From Syntrophobacter sp963666995 (lineage in GTDB: Bacteria; Desulfobacterota; Syntrophobacteria; Syntrophobacterales; Syntrophobacteraceae): a DNA stretch of 64,000 bases. The stretch spans positions 2,170,001 to 2,234,000 of the forward strand of contig OY762941.1 of the NCBI GenBank assembly GCA_963666995.1, read 5' to 3'. Shown one piece after another: positions 9,357-18,353 of the stretch. The translations under genes were made by a program, and so were the position numbers. The notes under the pieces were generated by a model that had not been told where the DNA came from, made no database searches, and saw only the letters and a list, made by a program, of their open reading frames with translations. Position 1 is the first letter of the stretch. Each line of letters begins with the position of its first letter.

Positions 9357-12026
9357 CTATCCACCATCTTTGGCTGCCATAAGTGCGGCCTTGATCTTTT
9401 CCGGAGTTGCCGGCAAATTGCACATCCATATCCCGGCTGCATCCCTGATGGCATTGATCACCGCGGGTGGAGTGGCCAGAATGCTCATTTCGCCCACTCC
9501 CGTGGCGCCCAACGGCCCCCTGGAACGGGGTGTTTCAACAGTGATCACCTCCATGGGGAAGCTGCGCATGATGGTGGGAAATTTAAAGGAAACCCAATCT
9601 TTGGTCTTGCCCGCGACATACTGCTCCCGCAGGGCAAAACCTACCCCCATGTCCATTCCTCCTTCCATTTGGCCGGTCACGTTCTGGGGATGGATAACCA
9701 GTCCAACGTCCACCGCCGCGGTCATCTTCAAGACCTTGACCATGCCGCTTTCCGTGTCGACTTCGACCTCGGCCATCTGTACCGCGTGTGCAAGGGAATC
9801 GTAGTTCGGCCCCTGGCCGGTCAGAGGATCCAAAGGGCCGCCCGCGACCTTCTTGCGGCCTATATAACGTCTGGGTTTGCCGGATGCCTCGATCTCCGAA
9901 GCGGTTCCGGCGCCGGTCTCTCTCATTGCCGCCTTTAACTGTTCAAGGGCATCCATCAACGCTCCGCCGATCATGTACGTGATGCGGCTTCCAGCCGCAG
10001 GCCCACTGGCAGCGGTGTTGTCTGTATCGCGGGTTTGAAGTCGCACAAGATCGAGGGGAATCTCCATGAACTCCGCAACGAGCTGGCTCAGCATGGAGTC
10101 GTTCCCCTCACCGGGATCAGCGGTCGCGGCGTACACGCTGATACCGCCATCAGGATCAAGCTCCACGGCGACTATGGAAGAGTCTCCCGGAGTTGCGATT
10201 CCGTGTGCCCCCGTGCCGAGACCAACGCCACGCTTCACCGTCCCGGAACGGTATGCAGCAGCTTCTCCGACAGCCCGACGGTAGTGGGGACGCATAGCTT
10301 CCATCAGATCCTGAAAAGGCCACTGTTGAACCGCACTCCCAGTGGACATGCTTTCGCCCGGTTTCAAAGAGTTGCGAACCCGAAAGTCAAACGGATCGAT
10401 GCCGAGCTTGTCGGCCAGCATATCCATGGCGACTTCCAGCGGAAAGTTAATCTCGGGCTGGCCCGCTCCACGGGCCGCACTGCCCCAGGGGTTATTGGTG
10501 TAAACGAGTCTGCCCCGTGCTCTGATGTTGGGAATGTTGTAGGAACCGGAAAGAGTCAGCAGCGGACGGTTGATCACCGCCGGCCCCGTGGAAGAGTAGG
10601 CTCCCTTGTCCACTACAAAGTCATTGCAGTAGGCAGTGAGCTTGCCTTGGTCGTCCGCCGCCAACTTCACCTGCATATCGAAAGCATGGCGCTTGGATGT
10701 CATCAACATGCTTTCACTGAGGCTGGGGATGTATCGCACCGGCCGTTTGAAATGAATCGCCGCCGCTCCCGCGATGCCTTCCGAAATCACATCGATCTTG
10801 ATCCCGAACTGCCCGCCGACATAAGGCTCGACATACCTCATGTTCTCCCAGCCGAGGGCACTCTGCAGCATGCCCAGGTGATTGTGAATGTTGATGCTGC
10901 GGCCGATGATCACCAGTTGGTCGCCCCCTTCCTCCTCGCCCTCCTCCCAGTAAGCAATCGTGGCCTCAGGCTCCAGTGGAGCCTGATGATTGATATGGGT
11001 TGTGAACCGAGCCTCGATCACGGCTGCCGACCTTTGCAGCGCCACGTCCGCATCGCCCTTCACCTGAGGCTGATCACAACAGAGGTTAGGAAATTCGGAG
11101 TGAACTTGGACTGCCGTGGAAGCCATCGCAGCTTCCGGGCTGCTCAGCACAGGCAACGGCTCAAGTTCCACCAATACTTTTTCCAGAGCAGCCTCAGCAT
11201 GGTTCCGGGTGTCGGCCGCCACCGCAAGAATGGGATCCCCGATATACCGGACCTTGTCCCCGCAAAGGACGGGCCGATCCGCCACGCGCATCTTGAGGCG
11301 GTTAGTGCCTTTGACATCAACAGCCGTCAACACTCCAGCGACTCCCGGCATCGCAGTTGCCTGTGATGTATCGATCGAGACGATGCGTGCGTGAGGCACA
11401 GAGCTGCGCAAGACGGCTAACTCAAGCGCGTCATGCAGCTTGAAGTCTCCCGTGAAGTACGCTGTACCACATGCTTTGGCCATAGCCGAAGGCCGAGGAT
11501 GAGAGACCCCCAGCATGCCGTCCGTCGCCTTCGGGCGAACATCGTCAGGAGTGATCTCTCCGCGTACGAAACGGCCGGCCAACTGTACGGCTTCAATGAT
11601 CTTCTTGTATCCGGTGCAGCGGCACAGGTTTCGGCGCAGGGCATGTTTGATCTCCTCGACTGAAGGATCCGGATTGACGTCCAGCAAGGCTTTGGCGGCC
11701 ATGATCATCCCCGGAGTGCAAAACCCGCACTGGATGGCGCCGGCCAGGACGAATGCTTCCTGGATAAGATGTGGATTGTCGGGCGTTCCCAATCCTTCCA
11801 CGGTGATGATCTCGGCACCGTCCAGATCGATAACCCTGATCAGGCACGACAGCGTCGGTTTCCGGTTCACCAGCACCTTGCAGGCCCCGCATTGGCCCTT
11901 ACGGTCACAGGCCTGCTTGGTTCCGATCAGTCCCAGATCTTCCCGCAGCACGTCAAGCAGCACGGTTTCCGAATCTACAATCAACTCCCGGCGGAGGCCG
12001 TTTACACACAGGCGAATCAAGTTCAT
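9357..12026 (-). CDS. Molybdenum aldehyde oxidoreductase, MOP type (2Fe-2S domains fused to MoCo domain)
   Basis: About 889 residues in one chain with no FAD domain, the same layout as Desulfovibrio gigas aldehyde oxidoreductase. The plant-ferredoxin-type cluster uses C40, C46, C49 and C61. The second 2Fe-2S domain uses C100, C103, C135 and C137 (CGFC ... CRCTGY). The Mo-binding domains follow and end with GVGE, whose Glu is the catalytic base. The first cysteine spacing is C-x5-C rather than the usual C-x4-C, a small oddity. I prefer ATG 12026 (GGAG five bases upstream, matches family N terminus); 12038 is an alternative. The expected reaction is water-based oxidation of an aldehyde or heterocycle, with electrons passed to ferredoxin or flavodoxin. 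Its 3' end is duplicated at 3-161. Confidence 0.92.
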   Translation of the reverse strand: MNLIRLCVNGLRRELIVDSETVLLDVLREDLGLIGTKQACDRKGQCGACKVLVNRKPTLSCLIRVIDLDGAEIITVEGLGTPDNPHLIQEAFVLAGAIQCGFCTPGMIMAAKALLDVNPDPSVEEIKHALRRNLCRCTGYKKIIEAVQLAGRFVRGEITPDDVRPKATDGMLGVSHPRPSAMAKACGTAYFTGDFKLHDALELAVLRSSVPHARIVSIDTSQATAMPGVAGVLTAVDVKGTNRLKMRVADRPVLCGDKVRYIGDPILAVAADTRNHAEAALEKVLVELEPLPVLSSPEAAMASTAVQVHSEFPNLCCDQPQVKGDADVALQRSAAVIEARFTTHINHQAPLEPEATIAYWEEGEEEGGDQLVIIGRSINIHNHLGMLQSALGWENMRYVEPYVGGQFGIKIDVISEGIAGAAAIHFKRPVRYIPSLSESMLMTSKRHAFDMQVKLAADDQGKLTAYCNDFVVDKGAYSSTGPAVINRPLLTLSGSYNIPNIRARGRLVYTNNPWGSAARGAGQPEINFPLEVAMDMLADKLGIDPFDFRVRNSLKPGESMSTGSAVQQWPFQDLMEAMRPHYRRAVGEAAAYRSGTVKRGVGLGTGAHGIATPGDSSIVAVELDPDGGISVYAATADPGEGNDSMLSQLVAEFMEIPLDLVRLQTRDTDNTAASGPAAGSRITYMIGGALMDALEQLKAAMRETGAGTASEIEASGKPRRYIGRKKVAGGPLDPLTGQGPNYDSLAHAVQMAEVEVDTESGMVKVLKMTAAVDVGLVIHPQNVTGQMEGGMDMGVGFALREQYVAGKTKDWVSFKFPTIMRSFPMEVITVETPRSRGPLGATGVGEMSILATPPAVINAIRDAAGIWMCNLPATPEKIKAALMAAKDGG

Positions 12027-12207
12027 CCTATCTCCCATAATCCGTCATCTTCCCGAAGAGCGATATCTCGGATGGGAATTTCCCTGCCATAACATGCCTG
12101 CTCTAAGAACAAATGATAATTCAAAGCAGGATGTAAGTACCGCCCTCCCACGAGGGGATCAGGCGACCCTCTCTTTGATCTTGGCTGCGACCGTTACCGG
12201 TTCCTCG

Positions 12208-13518
12208 TCACTGATGGTTCCGGAAAGCCGGCAGCTTCCCTCCGGAGCATTTGCGATCACTTGCGCGTGGAGGCTGCAGACCCCCGTTCCCGTTGAATTC
12301 CATTTCGCACAAGCCGGACGTGACCTCGATGCCCATCTGCGCGACGGCTTCCTTCAGAAGGGTTTCAGAAACGTACATCCGGTCCAGCGTCGCGGTATTA
12401 CGAATCCAGCAGAGGCGCACGTCGTCGGAGGTAACAGGGCCGGCCGAGGCAAAAGCATAATCGACCGCCATCTGATCGGTCTTTCCGATGATCGGCAGGC
12501 GCCCTTTCTCCGGTGTGACGGCGGTGACGCAATTAACATCCGTGTAGTCTCGGTTTAGCTTGTCGGCAACCCGCTGGGTGACGAAATCGGCGAGCCCCAC
12601 GCCCAGTCCGTTGCCGTGGGACTTTTCGGTCAAATCACGCAGGACTATACGGGTAATACGTGGGTGATCGAGGGGAGGTTCGTAGATATTCATGATGCGG
12701 CCTATCACCTTCGTATCCATCCCGGTACCGCTGATTTCCTTGCCGCTTTCATCGACAATCAGTATATCAAGCCGGTCGAACGGCAGGTGAGGACAATTTT
12801 CCCTGGCCAGTTCGAGAAGCTTCGCTTCTTCCTCAACGAAATTTTCAGGCGTGACCGCTTCGATTTTGGCGGCTCGGCCAAAGCCGTTCTCGACGATCCC
12901 GATACCGAGGGCGATGGGCGCGCCTTTCAGAATGTGCCGGCCCGAGGCTATCAGCGTGTGCTCGTAGCCGAAGCGCACGGCCCAGTTGTGCGCATTGATC
13001 GCCCCCCGATATTTGCCAAGGCCGATCACCATCATCTTGGTCAGGCCGCTCTCGATCCGGCCGTTGAACTCGGTGTGCGGCTTCACGCGGTTGACGACAA
13101 TGATATGGTCGCTCTTCATCGCGTCCAGGCTGAAGGCGACGGGAATGCCTTCCCTGGTGGTCCCCATATCGACTACATCCATCGAGGAAACGATCGGCGC
13201 TCCGACGGCCCCTTCGGTCACCCCCAGTCCTGCGAGCATTTCCGTTTGCCCTTCGGCGGTGGCGCCTCCGTGGCTGCCCATGGCAGGAATGATGATCGGA
13301 TGTGCCCCGACCCCTTTCACCTCGTTCACGGTTGCCCGCAAAACGGCGATCATGTCGGTAATGCCGCGACTGCCGGCCGTGACGGCCACGCGAGATCCCC
13401 GCTTGATGCGACCGGCCAGGCCGGCCCGTTTCATTTCCTCCGCGACGGCGGCGTCTACATTTGCGACTCGGACATCGTTCAAGCGTTGCCTGATTTCTGC
13501 CAGCTTTGGATACGTCAT
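12208..13518 (-). CDS. LarA-domain protein (DUF2088, lactate racemase-like)
   Basis: About 436 residues of the lactate racemase N-terminal-domain family. Recognisable elements are RVAVTAGSRG, the AMGSHGGATAEGQ block (corresponding to the histidine-containing GTHR region of LarA), VKPHTEFNG and TKMMVIGLGKYRGA. LarA proteins use a nickel-pincer nucleotide to move a hydride on a 2-hydroxy acid, and many homologues act on other hydroxy acids. Whether this one binds the cofactor is not shown, and no larB/C/E is in the window. The start at 13518 has AGGA eight bases upstream and follows the UxaA-type gene by 11 bases. It probably epimerises a hydroxy acid intermediate of the operon. Confidence 0.75.
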   Translation of the reverse strand: MTYPKLAEIRQRLNDVRVANVDAAVAEEMKRAGLAGRIKRGSRVAVTAGSRGITDMIAVLRATVNEVKGVGAHPIIIPAMGSHGGATAEGQTEMLAGLGVTEGAVGAPIVSSMDVVDMGTTREGIPVAFSLDAMKSDHIIVVNRVKPHTEFNGRIESGLTKMMVIGLGKYRGAINAHNWAVRFGYEHTLIASGRHILKGAPIALGIGIVENGFGRAAKIEAVTPENFVEEEAKLLELARENCPHLPFDRLDILIVDESGKEISGTGMDTKVIGRIMNIYEPPLDHPRITRIVLRDLTEKSHGNGLGVGLADFVTQRVADKLNRDYTDVNCVTAVTPEKGRLPIIGKTDQMAVDYAFASAGPVTSDDVRLCWIRNTATLDRMYVSETLLKEAVAQMGIEVTSGLCEMEFNGNGGLQPPRASDRKCSGGKLPAFRNHQ

Positions 13519-13529
13519 TGACACCATCC

Positions 13530-14690
13530 TTAAATCACCGGACCGGTGACATATATGTCCATCGCCCGTGTATAGCCGGTGATCTCGGCACGGGTTCGAG
13601 CGCCGGAGGCAACTTCGAAAATCGTTTTGAGAACTCGTTCACCGGCTTCCCTGAGATTCTCCTCTCCCTCAATCACCCCGGCAACCGACAGGTCCATGTG
13701 ATCGCGCATCCTCTCCCATGTCACGGCGTTTCCGGTCAGCTTTACCACCGGCACGAACGGAAATCCCTGCGGTGCGCCGCGCCCCGTTGCGAAAGCAATG
13801 ACGTTGCACCCCGCCGCCGCCAGCCCCGTCAGGATCTCCGGCTCTCGGCCCGGCGAATCCATCACCACGAGCCCTCTGACTGTTGGTCGCTCCCCATATT
13901 CGTAGACCGCCTGAATCGGCGCCGTTCCGCCCTTGGCGATGGCGCCCAGCGATTTTTCTTCAATGGTCGTCAGCCCTCCCTTGATGTTGCCGCCTGTGGG
14001 TTGGCCGCCGCGCATGTCACAGCCGACCGCCTTGGCGCGGTCCTCCATACGCTGGACCATGGCCAGGATTTGATCGGCGACCTCCCGGGTCGCGGCGTGT
14101 CGGGCCACGATATGCTCGGCACCGATAAACTCGGTCAGCTCGCCAAGGATGGATGTCCCGCCGGCCGCGATGAGCAGGTCCGAGGCGACCCCGATGGCCG
14201 GGGTCGCGGACAACCCCTGCGTCGTGTCGGAACTGCCGCATTTCATCCCAAGGACGATGTCCGTCGGACCACAAGACTCCCGCTTTTGCAGGGACGCCTC
14301 GGCAACCATGTTCTGGACGATCAGCGTTCCTTCGGCTCGCGTCCGCGCGGCGCCGCCGATTTCCTGCAGCCCGACGACCTCCACGTGCTTTCCAGCGGCC
14401 CGTATGCCGGCGGCCACTTTATCGATCGCGGTACTTTCGCAGCCGAGGCTGACGAGCAGCACCGACGCGAGATTCGGATTGCGGCCGAGACCGATGAGGA
14501 TCCGGTTCACGCGTTCGATATCAGGCGGCGTTTGACAGCATCCCTGATGATGAGTAAAGCTCACCGCGCCATCGACCTGACGGGCGATATCCTCGGCGAC
14601 TTCGTTGGCACAGACCACGGTCGACAGCACTCCTACATAATTCCGCGTTCCAACCTGTCCATCCGGTCGGCGATAGCCCTGAAACTCCAT
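13530..14690 (-). CDS. UxaA-family lyase, large subunit (altronate dehydratase / sulfolactate sulfo-lyase beta type)
   Basis: 386 residues matching the C-terminal catalytic domain of altronate/galactarate dehydratases. Features are the N-terminal GYRRPDGQVGTRNYVGVL, THHQGCCQ, SLGCES and GMKCGSSDTTQGLSATPA, where the cysteines are expected metal ligands. The start at ATG 14690 is preceded by GGATGAGG and lies four bases after the small-subunit stop. The frame runs open to 15008, but that part is merely antisense-like overlap with the small subunit gene. Split large and small subunits resemble SuyAB ((2R)-sulfolactate sulfo-lyase) as well as altronate dehydratase. The sequence alone does not choose between loss of water and loss of sulfite. 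Confidence 0.83.
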   Translation of the reverse strand: MEFQGYRRPDGQVGTRNYVGVLSTVVCANEVAEDIARQVDGAVSFTHHQGCCQTPPDIERVNRILIGLGRNPNLASVLLVSLGCESTAIDKVAAGIRAAGKHVEVVGLQEIGGAARTRAEGTLIVQNMVAEASLQKRESCGPTDIVLGMKCGSSDTTQGLSATPAIGVASDLLIAAGGTSILGELTEFIGAEHIVARHAATREVADQILAMVQRMEDRAKAVGCDMRGGQPTGGNIKGGLTTIEEKSLGAIAKGGTAPIQAVYEYGERPTVRGLVVMDSPGREPEILTGLAAAGCNVIAFATGRGAPQGFPFVPVVKLTGNAVTWERMRDHMDLSVAGVIEGEENLREAGERVLKTIFEVASGARTRAEITGYTRAMDIYVTGPVI

Positions 14691-14694
14691 AACC

Positions 14695-15018
14695 TCATCC
14701 TTTTCGTACCCTTTTGTCACATGCGGCCTGAGCGAGGTCGCCACGGCCGCGAAGGCTTTCGATATTCTGGACGTGCGCATGGGCCCCGGCAGGGATATCG
14801 GCCGTCGCCCGGCCGATGACTTCACCATACTTAAGGATGTCCTGCCCCTCCCGAATATCGCGGATTGCGAATTTGTGGCCGAACTGGATGTCTTTGACGA
14901 GTGTGACGGAAATAACCACATCATCCACACCCACCGCGACAACGTCTCCCGCGGCAAGATCACGTAAAGCCGTGGCGACGTTGTCCTCACGCTTAATTGC
15001 AATTGCATCCCGTTTCAT
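14695..15018 (-). CDS. UxaA-family lyase, small subunit (SAF domain)
   Basis: 107 residues. The N-terminal AIAIKREDNVATAL, the GDVVAVG block and the ending HAHVQNIES are typical of the SAF domain that precedes or accompanies UxaA-type dehydratases (altronate dehydratase N terminus, SuyA). GAGGG about nine bases before ATG 15018 supports the start. It is translated immediately before the large subunit (gap four bases), so the two products very probably form one enzyme acting on a 2,3-substituted hydroxy acid. Confidence 0.83.
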   Translation of the reverse strand: MKRDAIAIKREDNVATALRDLAAGDVVAVGVDDVVISVTLVKDIQFGHKFAIRDIREGQDILKYGEVIGRATADIPAGAHAHVQNIESLRGRGDLAQAACDKRVRKG

Positions 15019-15210
15019 TTGCCAATCCCTCTCAAGGTCGCGCGAATCAAGCTCCCGCCGTCAACTAACGAGTCCCCTGCCGGTTTGCCGTTCGGGTTCC
15101 CGGCAAAGCTCCAATCCCTATTTGCGCGATACGGCTCTCCTGCCGCGCCGCACGCCTGTCGGCGCATCGATACGATAAAAGCCGCTTACAGGGATCTTCC
15201 TTGTTTCACG

Positions 15211-16647
15211 CTACTGTTTGGAACAACCTATAGGGGCAGCTACCGATTGGAACGTCGCACGCGTTTCTCCGGATGTCATCGGGTCCGTCTCTGCCAGGAC
15301 GGAATCGACCTCGGAAGCGACGCGGTCGGTGATTTCACCGGCGAGTCCCAGGTAGGTGCGTGGGTCCAATGCCTCTTCGATCCGGCTGCGTTCGCAAACT
15401 CCGGCGACCGCGCAATTCGTCATCAATTCGTCGATCAGCAGAGTGTCTTTGTCGTATGCCCGGACCGACGCCTCGTAGACGGCTTGATGGGCATCAGGAA
15501 GGGGCAGGTGCTCGGCTACCACGAACATCGCACGCTCCGACATCAGAAGCCCTTTCAGCATCTCGGTGTTCTTGGCCATCCGGTCGGCGTTGACTTGCAA
15601 GCCGCCGAGGATCTCGCTGAGGTGGTTGAGCGCTCCCGACAGCAACACGAAGGTCTCCGGCACCACGATCCATTCGGCTTTCCAGTGGGTAGCGTCACGT
15701 TCGTTTTCGACTCCCATCGCTTCCAGCGCGACGCCGGCGTTGGCCCGGATAAGTCGATCCAACACGATCGTCCATTCGGCCCGAACCGGGTTGTGCTTGT
15801 GCGGCATGGTAGTGCTGCCGATCTTCCCGAGCGAAAATGCCTCTTCCAGCTCGCGGACCTCCGTCTTGCCAAGATTGTAGACTTCCTTGGCGATGCGCGA
15901 TGCGGTGCCGGCGGTCAGCGCACACAGGGTCACTGCTTCGGCCATGCGGTCGCGCGCGGAAGACCAGGGCGAAAGCGGGATCCCCAGACCGAGAATATCG
16001 GCGGCCAGCCGCTGCAGTTCGAAGCCGGATTTGCCCCAGGATGCGAAGGTGCCCACGGCGCCGACTATGTTGACCACCAGAATACGCTCGCGCGCGGCGC
16101 GCCACCGCTGAAGCTGCCGAACCAGTTCGTCGAGCCATATGGCCGCCTTCAGGCCGAATGTGATGGGAAGGGCTTGACCGCCGTGGGTGCGCCCGGCCAT
16201 TATCGTGTCACGATGTGCCGCCAGGAGTGGGCGGCCGTGCCGCAGGACATCGGAAAGCAGGTCCTCGACGATATCATAGGCGTCACGGATCATCACCATC
16301 AAACCGGTGTCGATGATGTCCTGGGTCGTCGCCCCCCAATGGACGTAACGCGCGTCCTCGTGATCGATGGCGCGGCGGAATTCCTTAAGCAGGCCCATCA
16401 GGCTGTGCGTCGTAACCTTGCCATGCGCCTTTACCGTATCGAGGTCGATTTTCTCCACTTTTGCGCACTCGGCGATGCGGGCTGCGGCCGATTTGGGAAT
16501 CATCCCGAGTTCGCCTTCCGCAAGGGCGATCGCACGCTCTACATCGAGCCACCTCTGAAACATGGTTGTTTCGTCAAAAGCCTTACGCATCTTTTCGATG
16601 CCGACCGAATCCTGGAACACCACACTATCGATGAAATGAACGGCCAT
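15211..16647 (-). CDS. Fumarase/aspartase-superfamily lyase (adenylosuccinate lyase / PcaB-like)
   Basis: About 478 residues. The superfamily signature GSTTMPHKHNP is intact, as is the RTHGGQALP segment that carries the conserved His. The overall length and the motif VHWGATTQDIIDTGL place it closest to the adenylosuccinate lyase/3-carboxymuconate cycloisomerase group, which also includes lyases for N-substituted aspartates and aminopolycarboxylates. No purine biosynthesis genes are nearby, and it is first in the catabolic operon, so a catabolic C-N or C-C lyase is more likely than PurB. The start at ATG 16647 fits the family. A GTG at 16662 is possible. A divergent LysR gene lies about 425 bases upstream. 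Confidence 0.82.
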   Translation of the reverse strand: MAVHFIDSVVFQDSVGIEKMRKAFDETTMFQRWLDVERAIALAEGELGMIPKSAAARIAECAKVEKIDLDTVKAHGKVTTHSLMGLLKEFRRAIDHEDARYVHWGATTQDIIDTGLMVMIRDAYDIVEDLLSDVLRHGRPLLAAHRDTIMAGRTHGGQALPITFGLKAAIWLDELVRQLQRWRAARERILVVNIVGAVGTFASWGKSGFELQRLAADILGLGIPLSPWSSARDRMAEAVTLCALTAGTASRIAKEVYNLGKTEVRELEEAFSLGKIGSTTMPHKHNPVRAEWTIVLDRLIRANAGVALEAMGVENERDATHWKAEWIVVPETFVLLSGALNHLSEILGGLQVNADRMAKNTEMLKGLLMSERAMFVVAEHLPLPDAHQAVYEASVRAYDKDTLLIDELMTNCAVAGVCERSRIEEALDPRTYLGLAGEITDRVASEVDSVLAETDPMTSGETRATFQSVAAPIGCSKQ

Positions 16648-16862
16648 TTGATGTTTTCCCACTTTCCATGTCTTCTATTCAGATTGCATCCTCTAAGCAA
16701 CACCGGGCATTCCGACTTGTTTTGGCCGAGCCCCGGGGCCCGCGTCCGCTTGCGAAATAACCGTGTGGCCGGATTCCTGCCAAAAACGTACTGAGATGCC
16801 GATTCACGTGCCGGCTTTTCTTGAACCATGGAGTCGCATGATCTGTAGCACACCGCATACAG

Positions 16863-16875
16863 TTAGCAAAGCTAA
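16863..16875. promoter_or_regulatory. Candidate LysR operator (T-N11-A dyad)
   Basis: Within the divergent region 16648-17072 lies TTAGCAAAGCTAA, a perfect 5-bp inverted repeat (TTAGC/GCTAA) that fits the T-N11-A rule for LysR binding boxes exactly. The flanking DNA (16876-16920) is the most AT-rich part of the gap and could hold overlapping promoters for the lyase operon and the lysR gene. The rest of the 425-base gap shows no other gene. Confidence 0.55.
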
Positions 16876-17072
16876 TGATTTTAATATACTTTATTAGAAA
16901 TTGTAATATAGTGGGTTGCTACGCCCCCAGCCTGCACGGCTCGACAGCAATCTTATCGTGAGTTCGGTTATCCGGGCCGTCACGAGAAGTTGTGCTTAGC
17001 GAATCGGTCGCCGGCAGCTCCCTGCCGGCGGAACCGGCTAACCCACGAGGCCTGGAAGGAGGAATCAATCCC

Positions 17073-17978
17073 ATGGACTTGGACAAGCTGAAATCTTTTG
17101 TAACCACCGCGGAACTCAACAGCATCTCTGCCGCTTCCAGCGCTGTGAACCTTACTCAATCTGCAGTCAGTCAACAGATCAAGTATCTGGAGCGGGAATT
17201 GAACTTAAAACTGGTCGATAGAAGCAAGCGCCCGTTGAATCTGACAAAGGATGGGGCCGAACTGGCCATCGTGGCGCGCCAGCTGATCAGTATCTGGAGT
17301 GACTATAGGGCTCGGCAACGCAAGCCGGAGCTAGCCGGAAAATTGACGCTGGGTTATGTGCGCAGCATGGTAACAAGCGATTTGGCCCATGCACTGCGCC
17401 TGCTCAAGCAGAAGGAGCCCAACGTAACCATTATGCTCGTAAATACGGGAGGTGTATCCAAACACCTTGCTCAAGAGCTGGCAGACGGTGAGATCGATGC
17501 CTGCCTGGGTATTGGCCCCATCTCGCTGCCCAAAGGAGTTCTATGGCTGCCCGTTTCTTCGGAGCGATTCTACGTGACTGCACCGAGTCATTGCAGAGGC
17601 CGGTCCGATGAAGAGTTGCTTCAAAAGGGGCCGTACCTGCGATTCAAGCCTTATTTGCTCAATGAAACCATGATAGACCGCGAGATCAAAAGAAGGGGAA
17701 TAAAGGTTGAAGAGGTGATGGAACTGGATGACTATCAAAGCGTATTGCTCATGGTGAAGCACGATCTCGGCATAGGTATTGTGCCGGAGCCCTACATAAC
17801 GAGGAGCCTCTTGAACGAGTTGCATTGCGTTCCTTTTGGAACTCCGCCACTCACGCGCCAGAGTGGGATCATGGTCAGATTCGACAATCCGAACAAGCAA
17901 TTGGTCGATCTGTTGTGGGAAACTCTCAAGGAGTTATATAGTAAAAGGATTATCGAAGAAGGGATCATCGATCGTTGA
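17073..17978 (+). CDS. LysR-family transcriptional regulator
   Basis: 301 residues. The N-terminal winged helix-turn-helix is clear (MDLDKLKSFVTTAELNSIS, ASSAVNLTQSAVSQQIKYLE, then LFxR-like KLVDRSKRPLNLT). A periplasmic-binding-protein-like effector domain follows from about residue 90. The start at ATG 17073 is preceded by AGGAGG with ten bases spacing; the frame extends to 16992 without domain content. It is divergent from the catabolic operon, which it most likely controls in response to a pathway intermediate. A 20-bp near-palindrome (17962-17981) overlaps its stop codon and might help end transcription. Confidence 0.9.
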   Translation: MDLDKLKSFVTTAELNSISAASSAVNLTQSAVSQQIKYLERELNLKLVDRSKRPLNLTKDGAELAIVARQLISIWSDYRARQRKPELAGKLTLGYVRSMVTSDLAHALRLLKQKEPNVTIMLVNTGGVSKHLAQELADGEIDACLGIGPISLPKGVLWLPVSSERFYVTAPSHCRGRSDEELLQKGPYLRFKPYLLNETMIDREIKRRGIKVEEVMELDDYQSVLLMVKHDLGIGIVPEPYITRSLLNELHCVPFGTPPLTRQSGIMVRFDNPNKQLVDLLWETLKELYSKRIIEEGIIDR

Positions 17979-18131
17979 TCCGCCGACTTCGAGCACCCTG
18001 GTAAAAAGGGACAAAGCGTGGTTCTTGAAATCATTCCGACAAAGCATTCCTGATTATTTTGGACTGCAAGGTGAGATGTTCAAAATATTCCAACTGTTCG
18101 GACGGAGGATCGTACGTTCGACTCGATACCA

Positions 18132-18353
18132 TTCTGCGCTTTACCATTGCCTGCGGCCGGAAAGAAGCGGTCTGCCGGGGCCTCGGCCTGCAATGTCATC
18201 GGGAAGCGAAACCCCCTATTGCAGCAATGCCCGTTGAAACTCATTTCCCGGAGGGACCCTCTTTCGAGGGCTTGCCGGTTGATTCCTCCTCCTGACCGCC
18301 GGTGATGCCAGCCGGTTTCAGCTTCGCGGACCATTGGCGAATCAGCCGCACTT
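18132..18353. repeat. Left direct repeat bracketing the restriction island (merR 3' end copy)
   Basis: This 222-base stretch is repeated in the same orientation at 29670-29888, with about nine in ten bases matching by eye. It contains the last 37 codons of a merR gene plus about 110 bases that lie downstream of that gene. The stretches outside the two repeats do not match. The 11.3 kb between the copies contains the whole first type I restriction system and the PIN pair. Confidence 0.85.
18241..18353 (-). pseudogene. merR 3'-terminal remnant
   Basis: Read on the minus strand in frame from 18353, this encodes VRLIRQWSAKLKPAGITGG and on to KEGPSGK-stop. It differs in only a few residues from the C terminus of the intact MerR at 29776-30381. 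The rest of the gene is missing: bases beyond 18353 are unrelated. It is an in-frame relic with the stop codon preserved, left by a duplication or insertion event. Confidence 0.85.

Noticed and set aside
10035..11366. 443-codon open frame on the plus strand inside the aldehyde oxidoreductase gene
   Set aside because: Antisense shadow of a GC-rich real gene; its translation has no coherent motif, whereas the minus strand encodes a complete MOP-type enzyme.
14691..15008. Longer start for the UxaA large subunit
   Set aside because: This stretch is fully covered by the real small-subunit gene in another frame, with a good ribosome-binding site for ATG 14690.
15019..16794. 591-codon plus-strand open frame opposite the fumarase-superfamily lyase
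   Set aside because: The minus strand carries the GSTTMPHKHNP signature and full-length homology pattern; the plus-strand product is low-complexity and rich in His/Arg.
17962..17981. Intrinsic terminator after lysR
   Set aside because: There is a 20-base near-palindrome at the stop codon but no following T-run, so a rho-independent terminator cannot be claimed.
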